Shown here: piece by piece, positions 56,800 to 64,000 of the stretch | How positions within the stretch are numbered: the first letter of the stretch is position 1 | Layout of the letters: the number at the start of each line of letters is the position of its first letter | Source of the DNA: Gastracanthus pulcherrimus | Taxonomy: Eukaryota > Arthropoda > Insecta > Hymenoptera > Pteromalidae | Direction: 5' to 3' | Assembly (NCBI GenBank): GCA_949152435.1 | Contig: OX424573.1 | Location: 2,193,501-2,257,500, forward strand | DNA: 64,000 nt | Position numbers and translations under genes: made by a program | Notes under the pieces: model-generated | The model's database searches: none | What the model saw: only the letters and a program-made list of their open reading frames with translations | Told to the model about the DNA's origin: nothing

Positions 56800-57417
56800 A
56801 ATTACCGTGTCATGGGGCAGCCGCCGTATATTGCGGCCCGTCTTAAGAAAAATCTGTCCAGGACCTCAGGTAGGGACCCTAAGGAACTCGTGGTTCCAGA
56901 ATCGCGCACCGATGTGGGACTGAAATCATTCAGTGCCCGGGGTGCGCGTCTCTGACACTCGCTCCCCCGTAACATAAGAACCCTTCTGCCACTCGGTAAA
57001 TACAAAATGGCAATATTCAAGCACATATACGAAACAGATGTGCAAAAGTGACCTGCGATGAACAATGAACTATTGTAAATATATCGACTGAATTGTATCG
57101 TCATAAGTTAATTAATTATTTTAGCTAAGTTTCATGTTTTATATGTATGAATGTATTTATATAAATGATTGGACGAGTGACTGAAATGTTATAATGTAAA
57201 TACTGTATATAAGTTTTACTATTGACGTGATAGATCCTTACAACGACAAGTGCAATTTTAAAAATACCTGACGATCTTATGTGATATTTATATTTTGTGA
57301 CAAACATTATGTGATATATGAGGTAATTACCTATATAACAATGTTGTACAATAAATTTTGATATTTATAATTTTTTTTGTATATGCAAAAATAAAGTTTC
57401 TATCTACCTATCTAGGT
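56800..57417 (+). mobile_element. 3' end of a LINE with a (TCTA)n-like tail
   Basis: A short plus-strand frame ending at the TGA 56955-56957 reads QPPYIAARLKKNLSRTSGRD and then SRTDVGLKSFSARGARL, the usual C-terminal block of CR1/Jockey-type reverse transcriptases. About 450 bases of AT-rich 3' UTR follow, with a CTATCTACCTATCTA tail. Everything upstream is missing. Confidence 0.65.
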
Positions 57418-57742
57418 CATTGTCTTTAACAAAAAGCGCCAGGCAGATGTTTTTAATTTTAAGCTTAAAATGATCCTAAAGTATTGCATAAACAAATAAT
57501 CTAAGAATTTTCGAATGACTCGAAAAATTCATTTAACTTGCTCAGGAGCACCGTGCTATATTATCGTATGAAATGAAAATGTATTATGAATAATGTTATT
57601 AATATTAGCTTTCAAAATTGTAGGGTAGGTATCAACGAAATAAGCGCGATAAACAATCTTCAAAATTAATTTTTTCATATACTATTTGTGACAAAACTCT
57701 ATTTTCTTCTATATTCTTGAATAATTTTTATCGTATTATACT

Positions 57743-57937
57743 TAAATAGGGAACATACATGATATAAAAAATATAGCTAATTTATTTTTTCTACATATAG
57801 AAAATCATTAATACATGCGTATTAGACATGAGTTTTTTGATGATTTAATGCTTCTACGTTTTAGTATAATTAATTAAAAAATTATAAATTGTAGTAGCTT
57901 TCGAATAATGCAGCACGCTTGCGATTGGCTATCCACT
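57743..57937. repeat. Left half of a 'TAATAGGGAAC' MITE, interrupted
   Basis: TAAATAGGGAACATACATG and later TAATGCTTCTACGTTTTAGTAT match the left half of the intact copy at 44966-45417. The matching right half resumes about 2 kb further on, at about 59985. Confidence 0.7.
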
Positions 57938-57938
57938 T

Positions 57939-58058
57939 TAAGGTGATGCTAAACCCCCCTGTTGCTGACAAATATGGGGAAACACTTTTTTCATTTAATT
58001 CTCAATTATGAGAAAATATCTCTCTGAAAGGTTGTTGTTTTTGATCGAGACAAAGGCC
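57939..58058. repeat. Half copy of the 'TAAGGTGATG' MITE (copy 3)
   Basis: TAAGGTGATGCTAAACCCCC, then GGGGAAACACTTTTTTCATT and GAAAATATCTCTCTGAAAGG match the left arm of copies 1 and 2. The right arm is absent where the LINE sequence begins. Confidence 0.85.
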
Positions 58059-58547
58059 CGTCGCGCAATAATATATCTATATACATATTAACTACTGATC
58101 TATTAATTAATGAAATTAAAACATGTACAGAACTGTCAAAAATAAAAAAGAAAAGTAACGAACAAAGGTACAGGAAAAATTGGATAACTAAGGCTATTAT
58201 TAAGTCATGTGAAACAAAACAATTGCTATACGATCTATGGAAATTAAATCCAGGCAATAAACAACTTGAGTCACAGTACAAAAGTTATGCTAAAATACTA
58301 GATAAAGCAATAATAGATGCTAAAGTTAAATATGATAAGAGTCTAATAGAGAATAACGCAAATAATCCCAGAAAATTGTGGGAGATTATTAATTCAAAAA
58401 TTGGAAAAAAACAAAAATCGAATGATACTATTAATCATATTAAAATAGATGATAACAAAGTAACTGATGAAAAAGAAATAGCCAATGAAATGAATAAGTG
58501 CTTCTGTGAGATAAAACTGAAACTAAGTGAAATAGTACATTATGCAT

Positions 58548-58650
58548 CAAGGGAGTAAAGTGGGCAATGTACGCACTGTGTGACGTTGCCGACCGAGCGA
58601 AGCGAGGTCGGCATTTCACACAGTGCATGCTTGCCTTCTGTACTCCAGAG
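58548..58650. repeat. Short palindromic insertion with CCGACCGAGCGAAGCGAGGTCGG centre
   Basis: GGAGTAAAGTGGGCAA and CACTGTGTGA are mirrored by TCACACAGTG and TTGCCTTCTGTACTCC around a centre at 58595-58617 (GACCGAGCGAAGCGAGGTC). It lies inside the LINE. Confidence 0.7.
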
Positions 58651-58663
58651 GTGCGTATACTAC

Positions 58664-58914
58664 TTTTCACCACACCCCCGTAAAGAAATGACTGTACGCA
58701 TCTCAGCAGGCCGTACAGTACCCCATGCTCTGCCTAGAAGTAAAGTGACTTGTGTACGCGCGACGCGCTGTTTTACCGCTCGAGACGCAGTCGAGAGCGG
58801 AAAAAGGCGCATCGCGCATGCGCAAGTCACTTTATTCCCTAGGCAGTCCATGCGGTACTGTACGGCATGCTGAGAGGGCGTACAGTCAACACTTTACGCG
58901 CAGTGTGGTGAAAA
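58664..58914. repeat. Palindromic MITE with TTTTCACCACAC ends (about 250 bp)
   Basis: TTTTCACCACAC at the left and GTGTGGTGAAAA at the right. Long arms include GACTGTACGC / GCGTACAGTC, CAGTACC / GGTACTG, and GTAAAGTGACTTG / CAAGTCACTTTAT around a GC-rich centre. The GC content is far above the host LINE, so it is a foreign insertion. Confidence 0.85.
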
Positions 58915-59984
58915 AAATAATAAACCATCTGATACTACCTTAAAAAGGCCGAATATGAATAATAATTCTATTTTTATCAAACCAACAAGTGAATATGAAA
59001 TGGCAAGCATAATTAATTCTTTAAAATTAAAGAAAGGTGGTGTAGACAAAATTCATGCCAAAACATTAAAAGTATTATGTAATCATATAGCTATACCTCT
59101 AACATATTTATTTAATTTATGCATCGAAAAAGCAACCTGGCCTAATGCATTAAAAAATGCTGAAGTAATACCGATATACAAATCTGGTGTTAAACATAGT
59201 ATTTCTAACTACAGACCAATTTCTTTAATTTCTAACGTAGCTAAAATTTTTGAGAGAATTTTATATAACAGAATTTTTGACTTCATTAATAAAAGCAATA
59301 TAATATCCGAACATCAATTTGGATTTATGAAAAAAATTGGTACAAAAGATGCCTTGAATTATGTGACAAATATACTTTACAATAACTTGGATCATAGCAA
59401 ACCTACAATTATAACATTCCTGGATTTAGCAAAAGCGTCTGATACTGTCCATCATGGAATACTATTAGGAAAATTATATTGTTATGGAATTAGGGGACAG
59501 GCGTTGGATTTGCTTATAAGTTATCTAAATAATAGGTATCAAGCAGTGAAAATAGATGATAATCTAAGTAATTACAGGGTAATAATAACGGGAGTTCCCC
59601 AAGGTACAATCTTGGGCCATTGCTTTTCATACTCTATATCAATGATATCTTGAAAGAAATCCCGCCTGAAGCAATATCGTCATATGCTGATGGCACGACA
59701 ATTATAGCAACTGGAAATACCTGGAGCGAGGCTCAAGAAAGTATGAATAGTTATTTGAATAAAATTGAAAAGTGGCTAGCATTAAATAAATTGTCCTTAA
59801 ATATTGAGAAGACAGTATACATGACTTTCGGTATCTACAAGGATAGTGTTCCTGAATATATAGATATTAAGATAAAAAATAGAAACCTTTGTAGGATTCA
59901 CTATATTTATAAATAAAGGGTCGTAAAATACGAATATGTATGTTTCACCAAAAACAATTTCACCCGGGTTAAGTTGTTTTTGCA

Positions 59985-60219
59985 TCCATCACCTCATATA
60001 CATGTATATACATAAATTCGGTAAATCCGGGTCGCCATATTACTTATCTCAATCACGTGACCTCATACAGCGTTTAAATTCTTATTTAGCAAACACAATT
60101 TTCAAAAGATTGCTACTCATGAAATATGAGCTTAAAAATTTATTTTTCTCACTTTTGTGTATAATTTAACCTCAAGTTTCATTTAAAAATTATTTAAAAA
60201 ATCTTGTCTATTCCCTATT
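59985..60219. repeat. Right half of the interrupted 'TAATAGGGAAC' MITE
   Basis: CGCCATATTACTTATCTCAA followed by TCACGTGACCTCAT, CTTTTGTGTATAATTTAACC and the terminal TATTCCCTATTG match the right half of the copy at 44966-45417. Confidence 0.75.
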
Positions 60220-63150
60220 GTATGCTAACGTAGATCAGAAGAAAAATATTCGTCTATAATGTCAAAATTCAACAATAAAAAATTCATTATACTTAAAATT
60301 CTCCAAATTAGAAAAGTTTATTCAAATGGAATCTAGTTAAGTGGCTTAGGCAGATTCTAGTTTAATCCTAATTGCCTTGATGCTCCAAGGAATAAACGTT
60401 TTCGCATGATTTGTCAAGGTCAAATGCAAAGCCCGATGTGCACGACCCGTTTTGTACAAAGCCCGATTCGTCGGACTTTGCACAAGAAATTTTCTTTTTT
60501 ATATTTTTTCTTTTTCTATAAAAATCAAAATTATAAAAGTTTCAGTCGTTTGAAGTATACGGATTTTGATGTACATAGATATATTCCAATGCGAATGCCG
60601 TCACAGGCATAAATACGCGCGTGATGTCACGCGCACTTTACCCTTCTGCACATACTTTAATTTTTAATTAATTAAAAAAGGAAAAACTACGTGTCCATTA
60701 TTTTTTTTCTCTACCTGACGGACCTAATGGTTATTCATTTTTTTTCATGCAAACTCCCAATTAGTCGCTTGTATATCGTCGGGTGGGAGGTAAAACAAGA
60801 CACATTTTATGTATAAGCATAGAAGGTGTCAGAATTTACCTCATACTTAACGATATGTAATAACAGAAATCGTATAATAGAAGCATTATACGCTACTAAG
60901 TCTCTGAGCGTGTTCACTAACCGTAAATACGTTTAGTTTTATGTTTTAGTTTTATACCTATAATAAAATATTTTTTTGGGTTTAAGTCAGATCTGCCCCC
61001 TTAATACCCGAATTAATATTTCCCACTCAAATATTTTAGATTATCATGTTTCCATAAGTACTTAGAGCGAAAGTAATACGAACCCAACGCATAATTTGAT
61101 CATTAAAAATACTGCTGTCACATTGCGAAAGTAAATGTGTTTTGTTTATACTATGCATATAGCTATCAAGTATTGCACATTCTGTATTTCAATGATTATT
61201 TTGAAAAGAAATGAGTTTCATAAGCGTTATTTATCAATTCTTTTATCAATATTATTTATTTCGGCATTATTATTTTAAGTTAAGAGAGGGGAAGACTACA
61301 TATTGATTGAGTCTATATATCGCATTCTATAAGCCAAATAGCTTGCCCGTTGCGGGGCTGTGCAAAGAAATTGATATTGCAAGATAGCAGTTGGAAGGAT
61401 AACTTCCATTTGCAGATGAATGGAAATGCATCCGGTGATATCATTTGATTGCGTCGGTCAGTCATAAATTTCGATTCGCGCGATAAATCATTCTCTTTTT
61501 CTTTGATATATGAAACTTGCACGTATACAGTGTACCGCTAGTATAATTTAGGTTAGAGAAATCATTTTTTAATACCTGTTTAGAAAACAAAAGAAGTTCA
61601 TTAATAAATTGCAAAAAGTATGAATATCTGGGGTTTCCGGCACTGAGAAAATTATTATTTATATTTGTGTTTTTGTATATACTATACATATTGCCATTTT
61701 TTTCTATTTGCAGTACCTATAGTTGTGCTAATAATTTTTCTTACAATGTTTTAAAAACTTAGACCATTTGTTAATAATTATATAATCTATCACCGATCAA
61801 TATTTCGGTAAACTTATCTATAGATATGTACATGGTAAGCGAAATATTCAGTGCCAAAGTTTTAATATTTAACATATAATGTAAGGCCCATCACGAATCA
61901 TGCATAAATGATGCATTTTTATGATTAACTTAAAATATTATTTTAGAATTTGTTTAAAATGTGTTGCGCAGAATCACTAAACATATTATGTAGATAAAAA
62001 TAAAAAGTGTAGCCAGTCTTCCCATCTGAGAAATATTATATAGCCCTCAGAAGTTGGCGGCAAATGTTGCCGCTACATCTATAGTTTATTGGTAAAAACA
62101 CGTTATTTATAAATGTTTTATGCTACAATATAGGATAATTGAAGGTATGAACCACTAACAACCTTACTATATAATGATTTAGAATAAAATTAACTTTGGA
62201 CTATGGTTGTTACTCCCTTTCTCTGGGCCTTATAAATGGGTTATAACTGTGTTAAGAACTGCTTCTTTTCTTGTATTTAAAGTTGTACTTCTTGATAGTT
62301 AATAAAGAAAAATAACACTGTAATACTCAATAAAGTATAGGTACTTTCCTTCATCTATTATATAAAGAAAATATATGTAATATAACTTTTTGAAACTTTA
62401 AAGGACACTTTATTGGTAATATGCTAAGGTAGAAAAATCAATTTTTGATATAGTATGCGTAAAATGCGACTTACGTACTATTTTGAGTGTGTAAATTGCG
62501 ATTTAACGCATTCGTAAAAAAATTCTGTTTTTACAACTCAGCATGGAATTTAACACTGCGGTACAATCAAACAACACAAGGGCTGGATTCGCCAGCCCTT
62601 ATGTGGTGTGTGATTACCACTCGGAGCGTAATGTTCAACGCTGAAGCGGCAAACATTATTTTTCTATGTTTACGTAAAAGAATACATTACACTCTCTAAA
62701 AGAGAAATATATAAAAAAATATCGTATGTAACTCGTGTGTACGATTTACATACTCGTGCAATTTTACGCACTTGTTGTGTGTAATATACTATTTCATCGC
62801 TCCAAAAGAAGGGCCTCCAGCTTTCCGAGCGACCGGTTTATTTGAAATAAAAAAAAAAGCCAAAAAGATTTAAATACTATGGTACAACTTAGGGTATAAA
62901 GGATCTAGCTATATATAAAAATACACTTTTACAGAGCACAGTTGTAAAATGAAAATTTGTTGAAACACTGCGTAGTTGGTAGATCTTTGTGTAATATATA
63001 GTGCTTGTCGACTTTATCGCTTATCATTTTTTCTTTATGGGTAAAGATCGATGTGATGAGTGGAATTTTGTATGTTTTAGTGATGTTTTGATGACTCAAT
63101 TATTGTCGTTCTCTTCAAGTTAAGTAACATAATCTCTCCATGTCTCTTAG
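60220..63150. other. AT-rich gene-poor DNA
   Basis: No credible gene. One short palindrome at 60425-60488. The small frames here lack codon bias or similarity. Confidence 0.55.
60425..60488. repeat. Short palindrome with AAAGCCCGA motifs
   Basis: TGCAAAGCCCGATGTGCACG is mirrored by the TCGTCGGACTTTGCACA end around TTTTGTACAAA. About 60 bases; a small fold-back. Confidence 0.5.
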
Positions 63151-63154
63151 GAGT

Positions 63155-63245
63155 CTTAGGTCGTATTATTATTCGTTATTGTTGAAGTGCCACATAGGCG
63201 ACACCTAAACATTACTCACAACAATGAATAATATGACGACCCATG
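63155..63245. repeat. Imperfect palindrome
   Basis: TAGGTCGTATTATTATTCGT is mirrored by ATGAATAATATGACGACCCA. It lies directly beside the next fold-back element. Confidence 0.6.
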
Positions 63246-63267
63246 CGATTATGTTATTTAGCCTGAA

Positions 63268-63600
63268 AAAAGATGGACTTTTTTTCCAAAAAGTATATAT
63301 AAGTAGAAGAAGAGATTTTTAATTATATTTAATTTGAGTTATTATTCGTTGAAAATGGATGTTCCGGTTCAAAGTTATGACCAATTGAAAGTAGGGTAAT
63401 ACTTCGTTGAATATAGGGTAAAACCGGACGGATTTTCCATTTTTTTGCAGAATCTGAGATTGTCGATGAATTATTACCCTACTTTCAATGTGTCACAGCT
63501 TTGCACCGGAGTATCAATTTTCAACGAACTAAAACTCAAATTAAAGGTCTTTACTTCTACTTTTATATACTTTTTGGAAAAAAATATTTCACCTTTGTAT
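63268..63600. repeat. Palindromic MITE (about 330 bp)
   Basis: CCAAAAAGTATATATAAGTAGAAG, ATTTGAGTTATTATTCGTTG, and ATTGAAAGTAGGGTAAT are all mirrored between 63465 and 63600. The centre is CGGACGGATTTTCC-like. No coding frame; the 63445-63648 frame is an artefact of the palindrome. Confidence 0.8.
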
Positions 63601-63951
63601 GTACAGTTATTAACTGCCGTTTTTTTTATTATATATAAAAACATCTAATTTGCCAGAAAAACATTATCACATGGTAAATTTTCATGGTCCAAATGCGTTT
63701 CTCTTCATAAATTGGCCCCTAAACCAACATAGATAAGGTTTGGAAACTCTAGCATTAAATTTGTTTCTTGCGATTCCTGGACCCAAAAAAGTGTATATTT
63801 TTCAGATTTCGTCATATAGTTATTACCGCAATCAGCGATACACCCATATCTTAACTAAAATAACGTGCATTCGATTAGTAAAATAGCTAACATATCGAAT
63901 GCAGGGACCCATTGGCCCACAAATTGAACTCCTGATAGGCTTCATTTCCAG

Positions 63952-64000
63952 GTACCAGAACGCATCTCCCGAAGAAAGCCCGTCTTCCCCAGCGGCCACA
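63952..64000 (+). CDS. Possible start of an exon running off the window edge
   Basis: GGCTTCATTTCCAG (ending 63951) is a plausible acceptor, followed by an abrupt rise in GC content and an open frame reading YQNASPEESPSSPAAT in one phase. Other phases are also open, and only 49 bases are visible, so the product is unknown. Confidence 0.35.

Larger units (their letters stand above)
55178..57559. mobile_element. 2.4-kb DNA-transposon-like element with about 125-bp terminal inverted repeats
   Basis: CACGGTGCTCCTGAGCAAG (55181) is mirrored at the right end by CTTGCTCAGGAGCACCGTG (57537-57555). The arms continue inwards through TAGATT.TTTGTTT.TGCAATACTTT and TTTTAAGCTTAAAAT. No transposase frame is seen, so it is a non-autonomous or decayed element. 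Inside are a 260-bp tandem duplication and a LINE 3' end next to the right arm. Confidence 0.7.
58059..59925 (+). mobile_element. Decayed LINE (linker and reverse transcriptase), split by inserted palindromes
   Basis: 58080-58540 encodes the linker before the RT domain (KNWITKAIIKSC, ANEMNKCFC). After an insertion (about 58548-58914) the RT domain follows at 58955-59916: NYRPISLISNVAKIFE, HQFGFMKKIGTKDAL, FLDLAKASDTVHHGILL, GVPQGTILG. A one-base deletion at about 59620 shifts frame just before the catalytic block, which itself reads YADG where YADD is expected. The copy then stops at about 59916. It is non-functional and of CR1/Jockey-like type; the clade is not certain. Confidence 0.85.

Noticed and set aside
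58580..58943. Overlapping frames on both strands inside the LINE
   Set aside because: They fall in the GC-rich palindromic insertions; mirror-symmetric frames are expected there.

Overview
The window looks like nuclear DNA of an insect, most likely a hymenopteran (possibly a chalcid-type parasitoid wasp; this is inference). Reasons: spliced genes with GT-AG introns, insect-like orthologues, a decayed ZAD-type C2H2 zinc-finger gene, very AT-rich non-coding DNA packed with small palindromic DNA transposons, and two classes of genes (GC/CpG-rich versus AT-rich exons). No bacterial genes, CRISPR array or rRNA/tRNA gene was seen.

Layout. 590-7276 (minus): a palmitoyl-protein thioesterase of the ABHD17 family, followed after its stop codon by a coding-like frame of 524 codons that continues in the same frame through a further intron. 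10.6-11.7 kb: 3' end of a non-LTR retrotransposon. 11.7-20.8 kb: a compact cluster of four RNA/translation genes: U1 snRNP C protein (+), a ZCCHC7/Air-type zinc-knuckle protein (-, tail-to-tail with U1C), LTO1 (+, head-to-head with ZCCHC7) and a METTL25/METTL25B-type methyltransferase (+) whose ATG lies only 26 bases after the LTO1 stop. 21.4-50 kb: two tandem ornithine aminotransferase genes on the plus strand. Each has a candidate TATA-box promoter, an upstream non-coding leader and mobile-element-filled introns. The first copy keeps all the canonical active-site residues. The second has both substrate-side tyrosines changed to phenylalanine. 50.0-51.7 kb (minus): a ZAD/C2H2 zinc-finger pseudogene. 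52-64 kb: gene-poor DNA with nested transposons, two LINE remnants, a 260-bp tandem duplication and, at the very edge, what may be the start of an exon.

The most interesting item is the ABHD17 locus. The normal protein ends in the family-typical C-terminus at a UGA followed by C (a leaky context). The downstream frame is open, has coding-like G/C third positions, and is spliced in phase to a 301-codon last exon. Two mechanisms could connect it to the enzyme: stop-codon readthrough, or an in-frame alternative 3' splice site 21 nt downstream of the stop that would remove the catalytic histidine. Second comes the divergent OAT paralogue, and third the tightly spaced LTO1-METTL25B pair.
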